Source: Blasia pusilla (lineage: Eukaryota > Marchantiophyta > Marchantiopsida > Blasiales). Taken from it: DNA of 64,000 nucleotides. Numbering within the stretch: the first letter of the stretch is position 1; the number at the start of each line of letters is the position of its first letter. Below, one piece after another: positions 10,825 through 22,843 of the stretch. A program made the translations under genes and the position numbers. Under the pieces are notes generated by a model that had not been told where the DNA came from, made no database searches, and saw nothing but the letters and a program-made list of their open reading frames with translations. The stretch lies in the NCBI GenBank assembly GCA_050084515.1, contig CM114271.1, positions 52,204,001-52,268,000 on the forward strand. The letters are read 5' to 3'.

Positions 10825-13800
10825 TCGATCTATTCATCTGCATCGACGTTTTCTCCACTGCACACACGCACGTATGTTCCGACGGTTCTTCAATCGGAAC
10901 TCCTCCATCACCGGTGAGTTCTGTCGATCGATCGGAAGTTCGGAGCTGCCGTTCGGACGTCGGTTTCGAATATGCACATCTCTCTTTATTTTGTTCGGTC
11001 TGGAATACAGGCGCTGCCTGGCTTTCCGAGTCAGATTCGCAGGAAACTAGGTAGCTAGCTAGCTAGCTAGCCCTAAGATCAGCGTCGCGAGACTCGGTGT
11101 CTATCGACGATGTAACATAATTAGTTATATATTTGTACATGTGAAAAGAAAAAAAGCTTCTGGATAACTTCAGAATCGTTCGGATGTGATTATGCTCCCG
11201 AAACGGAACTCAGAATCCATTTCGATCGATCGGACCCATAGAGCTTGCCGTCTTCTCTGTTATTATTAGTTTTCTCGTCTTCGTGCGCATGTGCACAGAA
11301 CTCGTGGAATTCGATTCACGAAAGGTTCGATCGGTGATGGATCGCTCACTATTCTGGCAAATCATGCAGGCATACGAATACATGTGGTCTATCGACCATA
11401 TCATGGATTCCCAAGTTTACACTTTTGCATAGAAGAGAGACTTCCAGTGTAAGCTAGAAGGATGTGTACTATGAATTGAGACGTAGCCGCTAGCGCTCGC
11501 TCACCACCGATTCGGGGATGCTTCTCGAAATAATTGCTCGACTACTTCGAACTAAATCTGAGAATCATAAAAAAAAACGAATCAAAGCTTCCATCGTAAT
11601 CTCAATCTAGAGCATGTTATGGTTTTTTTTTATCACCGATCTATTGCTTTTGGTTTTTGTATATTTTGGCCCGTTGAACAAAATATCGATTGATTCATGA
11701 AGAATCAGATTCTTCAGAATCATGGCATCTTTCATTCGAATTCGGAGCTACTGGGAAACACCTACAGGTAGATCATCATAATTATCTCGCCTATATAATA
11801 CAAGTTACAAGGTAGAAAGGATGAGAAAAAACATGGACGAGTTGGAATACTACATTAACAATCCATCGAAGGGAAACACGCTTTCAGTTTTAAATGAGTA
11901 GCATTTTCTATTCGAGGTTTATTAGACACAACGGAAACGATGGCAGGATCTACAAGCAACATTTCTAAACCTTCGAGTACCGGTTCCTCCATCTTCTACA
12001 CTCGAGTAAAACGAAATCAGGCGTCGATTGAAACATGACATACTTCGACATCGATCTCAAGCAAACCTATTTCCGATTGGCTAACTTGTGTGATATTTAT
12101 TTGAATCGAACGTACCTTCGTAGCTAGCACACATATCCATCACGAAAGAACTCCGTTTCCAAGTCGAGGATCGATGCACCATATACCAAGAACAACTCAA
12201 TCGAAACTAGCCAAGTGCATAGCTAGTTTTAAGGTCGCTGATCGTGATTCCTCACTGGCCCAGTGAAACTTGGAATCCTGACCCGTTCAATCACCTTAAG
12301 GTGGATATATTTACATGAGGCTCGCTAAGGAGAACATCGAATGATACACGTGAAAGCGGCTGTTGCAGTCGTAATATTCTGCATTCTGTTCCGACTGTCG
12401 CAGTGAACATTCGACTCCAGAGAACGGGAATTCTCACACATGTTTATGACGGCAGAGTGTGGACCGGACCCATGAATTCTCTCAGAGCATTTTCCCGACC
12501 GCTCGACTTCGTATCCACAACTCGATCGGATCGATTTTATCATATGGATCTATTCCAAGGAGACGGTCCTTTCTTCATCGGACTCACGAGCCCCACGTAG
12601 GAAGCTATCTCTCTATCGATCGATGAAATTCTAAGGTCGGAAAGTCCTGGAACTCCTAAGGATTCCGTCGCTTCGATGAGTACGGAGGCAAAAGGTTTCG
12701 TTATCCAGTTTCAATCGACCTGAGTGACTTTGCAAGTAAAGCCTCGTCTAGGTAAGTCAGATTCGCGTAGACCTCCAGAGGGTTTTTCGCTACACCCACA
12801 GAGTCATTTCGTTGGTAGTGTGCGCACGAATGTCATGAGTAGGAATATTTCTTCTAGTCGATTACAGCAATCGCGGATCGATCCATGTAGCAAGCAAGTC
12901 TGATGATGAAGACTATCGCTGCCAAGGAAGCATCCGGAGGAACAGTAGTGGTAAACCTAAGGTCGTCGCATTTCGAGTCACACTTTCGAGGTTTTAGCTG
13001 AGGTACGCTACGATACTTACTCCTTGAATCATGAATCATCGATCGAGTCTTGATCAATCCATCTGGACGTAAAATCAGTTAATGATGCACACATGAGTAT
13101 ATAGGTATATTCATGAGAATTATCATGGCAGGTTAGCTGCCTACGCGCCTAAGCATTTAATATATACGAAGGACTCCATCATGTTATGCTCATGATCGCC
13201 GAAGACATAATCGATCACGACTGAGTTATAGTCATCGATTTTACATCGAATGAATGATTGTGAAGTCTACCTAAATATTAATATGGCTCACCTGGTAGAA
13301 CCCTCGGCTGGAGAATTGGTGTGATGGAAAAAGTACTGGATTCGAACGAATATCTGTGACTCAATCTTTATTATGAAGTGAGCTGCGACCCAGTTCGATT
13401 ACACCTTACGTGGTCGACGTATCTACGTACACGGCTGGGAGCCTGGGAGTGGTGAGATAATTAAAGCAACGGTACCGAATGGTGGATGAGGAGTAACTCC
13501 ATCGAGATGCTTCTCCATGGCTCCCATGAAGATTCACGAGGAGAGTTGCTAAGCTAATCGAAGCATCCAGGAGCCGGCGAACTCACTCGATCGACATCGT
13601 ACGAACATGCAGAAGGTGCTCAAGTTCCAGCAATCATTCGATCCATGTCACGAGTTATCAGACGTAGAAATCCCTCAGGCCATCAAAACTTACTTTTTGT
13701 ACGTTTCGATCAACTTTCGTACACTCTCATTTGCATACGAACCGATCGCGTACTATCTTCGTTTAGTGCCAGTGACCGCACGATTAATTAGGTTAATCTT

Positions 13801-15922
13801 CCCAGAACTATCAGAACACAGCAATGCAGCACCACAAATACAATAAGTTCCATACATGGGCGATCTACTCACTCGGCTTACAAGTTATCACATCGAATTC
13901 AACTTTATGTGGTAACTGGTGTATCATCGTTTTGCGATTGGGTCGGACACCTTAGAATTAAGAGAGTGTTTAAATGTGACCCACATCGGAGTGATAGGAA
14001 TTGAAAAGATGCTGTTTGACTTCTCTCCGATTCCCCATACTAGGAGGCTGAATTTCCGACCATTGAAGTCAGAATATCTAAAAGCCAAAGACGACGATAA
14101 CTTTTCTGCCATCTTTCGGCCGATTCGATCATGATGGGTCTCTTGGTCTTCGAGATTCTTCCCCTGCTCGAACGCAAAATTGATGTTAAGTTGGTCGATT
14201 TCGGATTACTGTGTAAGCTGCAATCATCAGGACATTTGACTGAGTCGATTGATAAATATTCATATTAGGTGTGATTCAGCTTGATCGAACTGGAAAGCTT
14301 TTTTTGGCTTGATCGAAGTAATTAAGCTGTGTTTCTATAAAGTCAACATAGCTTGTTTCGAATTCGATCTAGTCGGGGCTGCATGCATTAAATTTTCGCG
14401 ACTGCGCTCATGTCCCTATTGCGCCTCCCGTGACTGGCAAACTAGGGCTCACGAGAAGCGCGTGTGTGAGGATCGGTCGACCCGCTAGCTAGCTTCGGGA
14501 CCTCATAATTTTCAGACAATCTGTAAGCGTGCTCGGAGTTCTCGTCATAGGCGATCGAGGATCGTCCATGCATGTATTCTGGCCACGGGGTTTGAGCGAG
14601 CGAGCTCGATCGATGGATAGGTCTGGGACGAGGGATCTAGAGGTCGGTTTGTAATCGGACTTGGAGCTCAAAATTGGAGGCTCTTCGAACTCTGTCCGGA
14701 TCAGATATCGATCCACAACAGCTGGGCGGCAGCCAAATCGCCCGGTCTGCACTAGTCAGCAGCTACCTTATGAGAATCGAAACAGCGGAGGGCAGCAGCA
14801 AGAGCACGTACATGTGTGAGTGACGTCTTCGATCTGTCTTCGCCATCAAGGACTTCATCAGGTGAGATTAATCGATGGGTTTGATGGGGGTCGACATGCA
14901 TATACATAATATCTCTATCTGCGACTTTATCGGGTCGATGGGTATCATCGAGACACATCTCAAGAAATAAATAGAAATAAATAAATACATATTTTCGATG
15001 AAAGTTGATGGAAACTTGTGGATACAATAGCCAGTCACTAGATTTAAGGGTTCCAATCTATCGATATTTCGATCCATATGACGGAATTTCGATAGTATAG
15101 GGGAAATGTCAATTCGCTCTCACAGTTTAACTCACAGTTCGTGTCTATTCTCGACATGGGAATCTCAATCTTCGAAATCGACGACTACCATAGAGGACCC
15201 TTTCACTTTGTGCGAGTTCACTCGAATTCTGGTCATCCAAAAACCATACAATACTTCACTGCTTTGAATAATTAATTTAATTTATCTGCGAGACAGTATA
15301 TACACTGATGCGCATGATTGGTGTCAAACAAATCTAGATCTATACATTCATCTGTGAATACGGAGAAAACCACCCTTCTAGATGTATCTGGAGCCCTAAT
15401 TATTGGAGGCTATATATTGCCATCATTGAATTCCTTTCGTTCAACGATAGATATAGATTTTGTCCACTCAAAAGTCTGTGGGTTTATGCCATCCAGAGTT
15501 TAACAAGTTGACTAGTAAGCTCGCGGATCTGTAGTGTGGATCCATGCTATCCAGTGCTCAACCCATAAGCTCGAGGAGCCCTAGTGTGCAGTCACAGATC
15601 TAGCAGGCAGACATGGGTAGCTCTGATCAATACCCATAATTAATGCTTGTAGATGTAGAGATGCTGATGATTTCAAAATGTTGCTTTTTCCTTATCTAGT
15701 CTTCTGAATGAATTGACAGTGCGTACCAAAATGCACATGAATGTGCCAAGCTAAGTGAAGTAATCTCTAATGGGTTAGCAGCTTTCGCATACTTAATCAG
15801 TCATTGACCTGTTGATATATTGGTCGGAATCGAGCCAGAATAGTATATAGCTAGTATATTTGTGCACTGCTGGTCGTCATGACTCATGAGCAATGTATCG
15901 ATCCACCTGTATAATTTTGCAC
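10825..15922. other. GATC/TCGA-rich intergenic DNA, no clear gene
   Basis: The first ~330 bases are probably the 3' UTR and terminator region of the BYPASS1-like gene and include a (CTAG)n run at about 11054. The remainder is balanced in base composition, dense in GATCGATC-type words, and unlike the AT-rich transposon zones. Short open frames (for example 12403-12600, 13607-13846 and 13919-14134) match nothing I recognise and have no domain features. Confidence 0.5.
13284..13348 (+). repeat. tRNA-like A/B box pair, possible SINE remnant
   Basis: TGGCTCACCTGGTAGAAC (13284-13301) resembles an internal A box, and GGATTCGAACG (13338-13348) a B box, 37 bases apart, which is typical spacing for RNA polymerase III promoters. 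The intervening sequence does not fold as a tRNA, so a tRNA-derived SINE or a decayed tRNA is possible. No poly-A tail or target duplication was seen. Confidence 0.3.
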
Positions 15923-16284
15923 ATGGATACAGCACGTTCAGGATGTCAGCTGAAACAGCTCGAACTGTCTCAAAACTACAATCATAGATCAGTGGGATCC
16001 TTTGCTGCAATGATTTTTTGAGTAGAGCTATTTCAAGATCTATGAGCTCATACAGAAACGGAAGCTATTGTAGCCAGGATACAATAGCTTCCGTTTCTGT
16101 ATGTCTGTGGATGGATACAGCACGTTCAGGATGTCAGCTGAATCAGCTCGCACAGTCTCCAAACTAGTGCTACAATCATAGATCAGTGGGATCCTTTGCT
16201 GCAATGATTTTTTGAGTTGAGCTATTTCTGTGAGCTCTTATGGGTAGCCAAAATACAATTGCTTCCGTTTCTGTATGTCTGTGG
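15923..16284 (+). repeat. 188-bp imperfect direct repeat
   Basis: Copy A (15923-16110) and copy B (16111-16284) both begin ATGGATACAGCACGTTCAGG and end TTCTGTATGTCTGTGG. They are colinear apart from a few small indels. The main difference is near the right end: copy A carries an extra inverted arm forming a hairpin (16049-16103), where copy B has only about seven unrelated bases. Confidence 0.85.
16049..16103. repeat. Perfect 24-bp-arm hairpin
   Basis: The arm at 16049-16072 (starting CATACAGAAACGG) is the exact reverse complement of 16080-16103 (ending CCGTTTCTGTATG), around a 7-nt loop (GCCAGGA). Only the right arm is present in the adjacent repeat copy. Confidence 0.9.
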
Positions 16285-18397
16285 AGGCTTTCATTCTCAC
16301 CTGCAGTTGACCGATATAAATTCACGTTAGTCGTCAGCCGCAGCGAACTCTGATTAGTTCAGTTAGAGGGGGCATTGCATGCCGCATGCGTGTGTGGTCC
16401 AGACCAAAATCAGGATGCTTTTTCCCAGTTTGCTTTTATTAAGAAGACCTGACGTTCCATGGAGATGCATCTTAAATAGCTGGATTTGGGCTGGTGGATT
16501 CTGCATCTTACATGCTAGTGCAATTCTGTGAATTCCTCATCGGATGGTCGCTGGATCTATGATCTAGGACAGAATACCTAGCTGGTCTACATCGATCTAG
16601 ATATGCTTTCTATCGTTTGTCTTTCCGTGGTGATGCATCATCTGTCTAGAAGACAAGATGTTCTTCCACCGTTCGATTCTTCATAACATCGATGGACCGA
16701 ATCTCGTACTCTTACTTAGCTAGTTCTTTCTTCCATCAAATACTCGCTAGCACTAACAATCATCATCGATCTGATGTCTTCACGACCTAACAAGCTTAGG
16801 TACTAATGGTGCAGTTCTGTTCTTATCTCGGATCTACTGGTCGACTTCTAAAAGATATTCTGAATGAAGCGATCTTGAGTTTAGTTCATGTGTGTAGATC
16901 CACAAACATTGACTCAGGAGGAAAGTCCAAACACAATTGAATCCATCAGGTGAGGGTCTGCAACCCAAATCTCCTCGATTGTTACGTAACTTAATTGGGG
17001 TCATTCCGTGTAGATTTACTACTCAGCTGGGCTGGGTCATAAGAATAGAAAATTATAGTGCACAGCAGGTGTGCCTAATATCCGAGCTTGGTGATGATCG
17101 TCGAAAATTGGATATCTCTCCAAACAGAGTTGAAAATTAGCCAGATCAGTATAAAAGAGTGCATCTTGTGTGAGAGTAGAAATGTTGCTGTTGTCTTTGG
17201 TTCTTTATTCCTTCAAGGAGAGACCGAGAGTTAGATAAAATTAGTATCTCATTTTCCATGTACCCATTGATACTGAGTACTATGAAGCCACAATGCAGCT
17301 AGGGTTGTGGGAGTTGAAACGAGTCCTACTTACGATCAGGCTACAAGAAAATGAAGTGACCAATCTGTGAGTGACATCAAAAGGTTGAGCATAGGAGTTC
17401 TGATCTCTGCTCACAAACTCTACCAAACCCTATAAAGCTGGTGTGATCTGATTACTTGGATTCACCAGGACCTAGTACTTACTCAAAGCCTTATAATGAA
17501 AAATCTCATATATGTTTCAATTGTTCACACTAACTAGACCCAAAAATTATGTAGTGTATATACCTCTTATACCAAGCCATTAGTAATGTTTTGTGAGCTC
17601 CAAGATCACATGCCATGGATAACGAAAACTAATCTCTCCACGCGATTTTGGATAGCAGTTGTATAAAAACCTTTTCATTGTATACAAGTAGTACACACAT
17701 GCATACTAATATGCACTTAGTGTGCAACGCTGATCAAAACTTATCTGCTCTTCAATGTCTTCATCGAAACGATGAAGTGGTTCCTCAGGTTTCCACTCCC
17801 TTCCACTGGAATTTTTCCGAATGGAGGTATCCATCTTCAATCATTCCAGCTACCAAGAGATCCACATACAAACGCAAAGTTTAGAATTTCTGGGAAGCTG
17901 GGATTTTGAAGATACCGATCATGATATAATAGGATATAAATATACAATTATTGGTCGCTGAGTGGATAGATTCAGGGGTGAAGCTAGAATACTTGAAGCT
18001 CGAGTCTCTGATGCATATCTTCCTGATGTGATGGGAAAGACACCTAGTTGGGCACAAGTTGGATGATGAATCAAGTGAAAATCGGTCGAGCCCATGAAAG
18101 GAAGGCAAGTTGCTTACATTGGGATCTAGCTAACAGCTACAGATCGATTAGACATGCATGTCAGCCACCTTATCCGACCCATCCTCGTTCATTGAGAGTG
18201 GAGACATTGTGTACACCAGCTAAATGTATGAACATATCTTTGAATGATTTTGAAAACGAACTGGGTGTCTTGTTACCACAAACTAATGCATATACTCGTC
18301 CATGGCGTCCAGGATTTCAGAAATGATGGATACATGCCTTAACTTCATCGAAGTTCTTCACTTTAACCAAGTCTTGAACTACATCAGTGTTTGACAT
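16285..18397. other. Intergenic DNA, no gene recognised
   Basis: The composition is host-like, with scattered short open frames (16937-17140, 17648-17884, 18048-18326) that have no recognisable motif. A pyrimidine stretch ending TGTGCAG at about 18402 could be a splice acceptor, so the SKP1-like gene may have an upstream exon hidden here. Confidence 0.4.
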
Positions 18398-19275
18398 GTG
18401 CAGAGACTCATGATGTCGACTGCACACCATCATCAAGAAAACATTATTGACGTGGAACTGGATGTGAACAAGCTGGATGCAGATACGGTCTTGGTGACAA
18501 CAGCAGATCACATTCGCATAGCACTTCCTATGAAGGTGGCCCAAGAGCTGCATTGCCTCAAGCCTCAAATAAAAAACTTAGGAAATTCGGTCATGTTCTC
18601 TCTCCACTTCAATGCCAGAGTTCTACAGAAAGTGTCGGAGTTCATCAGTCTCCAGCTGCACGCCAGAGACGAGGACCACATGACCTTCAGCAGCTCCATG
18701 ACCAATGATCAGTCGCCGAGAGACTCGGAGATCAGCTTTATCAAAACTCTAGCTACCGATGACAATCTGTTGGCAGAAGTCTTCGTTGCTGCAGAGAGCT
18801 TGAGAGATGAGAGCATAAGGTCTGGTGACCATCACTCCATGCTGACAAAAATGGCCGACTTCATCTATTCATACGGACCTCGTGACCTCATAGTAGACAC
18901 CATCATGAAAACAAAACCATTTTCGTCGTTCAGCAGATTAGAGGCAGTATTCAGGATCATGACTACGAATGCAGCAACATCGAGTGTCGACAGGTGAAAC
19001 TTTTCATGCTGCAACAATCCCTTCATCTATGATATATTCACTTCAAGTTTCTCAATTACCTGGCTTCGAAAACCTAGAGTTTGCATTGCCAGGATCGGAA
19101 ATGATCAAAAGCATTTTAATCTTCTCTTGCATATTTTATGATGGACAGGCCTAAGGCGGACTCTGATCACCTTCCCCCTGATCTTCTTGATCAACAGGGC
19201 CCACATCCACTAGAGAGGAGCAATGATCCTGATCATGTCGAATCAGAAGGTCATCCTTCATATTCTACCACATGA
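18398..19275 (+). CDS. SKP1-like protein, probable two-exon gene
   Basis: Exon 1 (18398-18993) encodes a SKP1/ASK-like fold. Residues 30-48 (VLVTTADHIRIALPMKVAQ) match the first BTB/POZ strand and helix. NARVLQKVSEFISLQL (72-87) matches the SKP1 segment before its acidic loop. SEISFIKTLATDDNLLAEVFVAAESL (110-135) matches the helices leading to the F-box-binding end. MADFI (152-156) is typical of SKP1 C-terminal helices. SKP1 proteins link cullin-1 to F-box proteins in SCF ubiquitin ligases. The classic terminal WAFE motif is not visible. A GT at 18994 and AG at 19147-19148 define a 155-bp intron whose removal keeps the frame (codon AGG restored) and adds about 41 polar, acidic residues, ending at TGA 19273-19275. 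Unspliced, the frame stops at 18997. Start alternatives are ATGs at 18398, 18410 and 18413. The match is divergent; a decayed paralogue is possible. Confidence 0.5.
18994..19148 (+). other. Predicted 155-bp intron of SKP1-like gene
   Basis: The donor is CAG/GTGAAAC and the acceptor ATGATGGACAG/GCC, preceded by a T-rich run (TTTTAATCTTCTCTTGC). Removal preserves an open frame across the junction. Confidence 0.45.
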
Positions 19276-19637
19276 CCCAATGACGAAGGAAAGGAGACAG
19301 TACGAATCTATCGATGCATTGATCATATCTGGATGCTCAGTAACTGTCAGATTGGGGTATTTGGAAGTGAAGACCTCCAATACCTATGGAAGACACCTCC
19401 AGATCCTTCTTCCCCTCCATGGTACGGGGGAACTCGAATCCAAACGATCTGAAGTCCAGCCTTGGCAGCTAGGAATGAGCATTTGGTGGCAAATACCGAA
19501 TCCATTCACACGGTTTTAATGCCACTCATGTACTCTTCATATCTGACATGACTCGAGCACCCTTCGACTTCGATTCCAGGCACTACTTTCAAATTGAGAA
19601 GCTTCTTGGATAATTGCAGATTATTCGGTTTTGTATG

Positions 19638-19704
19638 TAAGTCTGGAATCTCTTGCAGTAAGAAACTCTAGAGAAGTTTCTTACTGCAAGGGATTCCAGA
19701 CTTA
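19638..19704. repeat. 30-bp-arm hairpin
   Basis: The arm at 19638-19667 (starting TAAGTCTGGAATC) pairs with 19675-19704 (ending GATTCCAGACTTA) with one mismatch, around a 7-nt loop (CTAGAGA). A direct third copy of the outer arm, TTTTGTATGTAAGTCTGG, lies about 130 bases downstream near 19760. Confidence 0.9.
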
Positions 19705-20412
19705 TGGTTACGTTGTTGGGTCGTTCGAGTGGAAGTTCGAATATGTGGAACTAGATGTTTTGTATGTAAGTCTGGAATCCAGTGCTCTAGACATGATCTC
19801 TCTTCAAACCTCTTGGATTTAAATACGTGAATGAATAGTATATATTAAAGACATTTCCATGTTTCTAAGATCTTGTTTTAAAGAGTTCTAAAAATGCATA
19901 CTTATACACGATAGCAATATCATGTGATGACTCTACTGAATCGGAATAGAACGAGTGTATAGAAGCCCATAAGAAAAATCGTATAGAATAGAAACGAAGC
20001 CCATAACTCATCCTCGTCCGATAAGCCCATTTAGAAAAGTTCCAATCTAAGACTCGAATTCAACGACCATATATGTCATCCCATTATCCTTTCCCCTCAC
20101 TCAAGCATCCATTCTCAAGCCGTTACACATACACCGTTATTATTATAGTAAACACTCCTGTTATTATTATTAGTAAGGTGCCTAGTATTATGCACTATAA
20201 AGGGATAATTTCTTTTCTCATCCGACGTCATATTCAAGCAATCATTAGCTACAGTATGAAGTTACGCTCACCTGCTCAACACATGCACCATAGTACAACT
20301 CTCCACTTGCGTGCCCTATTGCACAACAACTACTGCACTTCCCTTCAATTCGAGACCCCCTAATCTAGTTGCATGCGATGCTACCATTGAAGTTTTAGGA
20401 TGATCCAGAAAA
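19705..20412. other. Intergenic DNA, no gene recognised
   Basis: No coding features are recognised. Short ATTATTATT-like runs occur near 20133 and 20160. The AT content rises toward the Helitron at 20413. Confidence 0.4.
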
Positions 20413-20624
20413 TCTATGTTATTATGGGATTGTGTAAATTTTTTATTTGTAAATATTTTATGTTTGACAAATGATAAGAGGGCAGCCAAAAGTGTTTCAC
20501 ATGTTACGAGGAGAAAAAAATTGAATTTGTATGAGACGTCATTCTTTGCTATTGTCTTCTTTTACTATACACTAGTTTTTAAAAGCTGTTTTATTTCATG
20601 TGCATGGCGAGGGCACTTTACTAG
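20413..20624 (+). mobile_element. Non-autonomous Helitron 3 (212 bp)
   Basis: It starts TCTATGTTATTATGGGAT after an A and ends with a GTGC/GCAC stem (about 20600-20616), spacer TTTA and CTAG (20621-20624), followed by T. The A|TC...CTAG|T arrangement is the Helitron insertion signature. It shares its 5' end and the GTTTCACATGTTACG block with the elements at 7993 and 7591. Confidence 0.7.
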
Positions 20625-22316
20625 TAAATTTTAATTTGAGGAAAGGAATTGGGTGGCAAGTCTCATAGGGGATTTCAAGGTTTCTTGGTTTTCTTTTGGG
20701 AATTTTTTATGTTTGTAGTTTTGGACATTTTTCCTCCATTCTTCCTTTAAGCATTTCTTACTTTCCCAGTTTTTAGTTTTGTTTGGGAATTAGGACTTGT
20801 CACTCCACTAAGCTTTTCTTCCCCTAATCCTTTTTGCGTTCAAACTACATAGACATTCCCCCTTGTATTTCTACGAGTCTTGGACTTGTAGTTTAGTGTT
20901 CTTCCATGCTTTTCTTCCCCTTAGACTCTAGCAGGTTTCAAATTCCACTTTTTGGTATATTATTCTTAAGTACTTTTTCCTTTTTCAATTTTTTTTTAAA
21001 GGAACAATCATCTATATCATTAGATGTCCCCTTCAAGCTCTATTCTTTGTATGTTTCCTATTTTTTATCAATGCCATAAGGAAGTCGTTGACTCAAATAT
21101 TCGATCACTTCATTTTATTTAGAAAATTTCAACCTTGTTTATCTAGAAAATGTAGGGATACTAAACCACGCCATATATGTATATGTACCTCATCCAAATC
21201 CACATTGATGTATTGCATTAGGTAGTGCAAGATATTTGATGCAATTACCTTGGCCTACACCTCGATATTTAAGAAGGACATGGGGAACATTCGGGCAAGG
21301 ATTCTTTTCTTTTGCCTCATGTCTTCCCACATCTTGCCACGCAAATAGCAACCCATACGCCTCGTGCTCCTCCTTTGGCATGTCTCTTACACCGATCCTC
21401 AGGCTCCGGCAACCATTCTTGGTCCATGTTGTTGTTCTCGCACTTCCACCACTATCTTCTTATACCCCGTCTTACACTCGTATCTGAACTTGCTTACGCG
21501 CGGCGATCTGAGCTCTCAAAAAACATGGGTTTGGGAGTAAGATAAAATTCTCGTTTCCATGGAACCTTGATCATGTTAATTTGATGGAGGGATCAATGTC
21601 TCTCTTAAAGTGCATTGCATCCATGCCTTGACCGGCAAAGGTTGTCTCTCATCTGGGGCCACATAACTAATCAAGCTAGTAAATAGAAGTAGTGTGATAG
21701 AGTCCCCTTGTTGTTTCAACTTCTTCACATATTCCAAAGTTTGGAGCCACTTAGCAATTTTTATGACTAGGAAATCAATGACTAGCAAAAAAATGTGTAA
21801 GATTATAAACGAATTGGTGAAGTCATTTTTATGACTAAAATAATGATACCTATTTTACTCATATAGTTATGACACAAATAATAACTAATATAACTTAGTC
21901 ATAGAGTAGTCATAACTTACGACTTATTTGGTTAGCGTAGTGACTACGCCAACCAAAAAATCATAGAGACTGACTAAGACTAATTATAAAAGGATTTATA
22001 AGAATTATTTCTTTCCTATCCCAAATTTGTAGCTCATCCATCTCTTAGGATTTACTTATATTAACCTAAAACAAGAATGCGGTCCTGAACTGGCTAGGGC
22101 ATTTTATAACCATGAGTTAGCCAGTGAACGCCAGTTAGATTGCTTATCGAAAGTGTGGAGACTAATATTGTGCACCATTGCCGGCTAGATGATTGGATAA
22201 AATTTGTGAACTGAGTGTTTCACGAATGTGCATTATATACGTAAACGCAATGGGCGGATCACTTAGAGGGTGATCCATACTAGTGAAGCACAGTAATAGA
22301 AACTACTTTTACAACA
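20625..22316. other. AT-rich DNA with possible transposon termini
   Basis: No gene is recognised; open frames around 21190-21545 have no domains. Between about 21830 and 21960, TAGTCATA-type words are repeated and a near-perfect palindrome occurs (21927-21957, TTTGGTTAGCGTAG against CTACGCCAACCAAA, one mismatch). It reads like two CACTA-type ends facing each other. A 7-bp stem with a 7-nt loop followed by ACTAGT lies at 22256-22276. Confidence 0.35.
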
Positions 22317-22805
22317 TCATGGTATAGGAGACATAGATTCCAAGATACTAAGATGCTTTGCCAACTGTTTGTCTGTTGGGTAGTTTTCAACGCTGTACTT
22401 TTTGAGTTGGCGAAGCTCATGATATATGTCATTCAAACTCTGTTGCAGCAATACAATACATGCTACATTCTGCCCCTGGTCTTTGCCTATGGTTTGCATA
22501 ACGTGATGGAGTGTAGCATTGCCAGATTCACTTTTGCGGAGTTGATCTTGCAGGTTTTCTATATTTATGAGTGCCGCATTGAAAAGTGACAAAGAGACTT
22601 TAGTTGATTTGTGTACAGTAGCATGCTGCGGATTTTGAATCAGCTTTGCCTTATGATGTGCACGCGAATCGCACATAGCGCCATCATCAACATGAGTAGG
22701 TTTTGATGGGGTCCTGTAGTCGCTACTAGTAGAGTGAGGTGGATAGTGAAATTTATGCAAGGAAACTACAGAGAAGTGAATGAGAATTCTAAAAAAAGAT
22801 GTCAT
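22317..22805 (-). CDS. Hypothetical coiled-coil protein, possibly Helitron-associated
   Basis: This open frame of 162 codons matches nothing I can name. Its second half is rich in heptad-like leucines and glutamines (NIENLQDQLRKSESGNATLH; LLQQSLNDIYHELRQLKKY), suggesting a coiled coil. The start codon lies 38 bases from the Copia target site at 22844, on the same strand as the Helitron helicase beyond the Copia. If the Copia is removed, this frame sits downstream of the helicase remains and could be an accessory or captured Helitron gene. It may equally be chance or a host gene fragment. Confidence 0.3.
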   Translation of the reverse strand: MTSFFRILIHFSVVSLHKFHYPPHSTSSDYRTPSKPTHVDDGAMCDSRAHHKAKLIQNPQHATVHKSTKVSLSLFNAALINIENLQDQLRKSESGNATLHHVMQTIGKDQGQNVACIVLLQQSLNDIYHELRQLKKYSVENYPTDKQLAKHLSILESMSPIP

Positions 22806-22843
22806 ATGTGTTATTGAAATCAGATCAAAAAGGAGAAAGAAAT

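Noticed and set aside
10044-11054. 336-codon plus-strand frame overlapping the BYPASS1-like gene
   Set aside because: It lies out of frame with the recognised protein, is very rich in arginine and glutamate as expected of a frame shadow, and has no motif.
22256-22277. Stem plus ACTAGT that could be a Helitron 3' end on the plus strand
   Set aside because: The stem is only 7 bp and only three bases from CTAG, and the nearby autonomous Helitron runs on the other strand.
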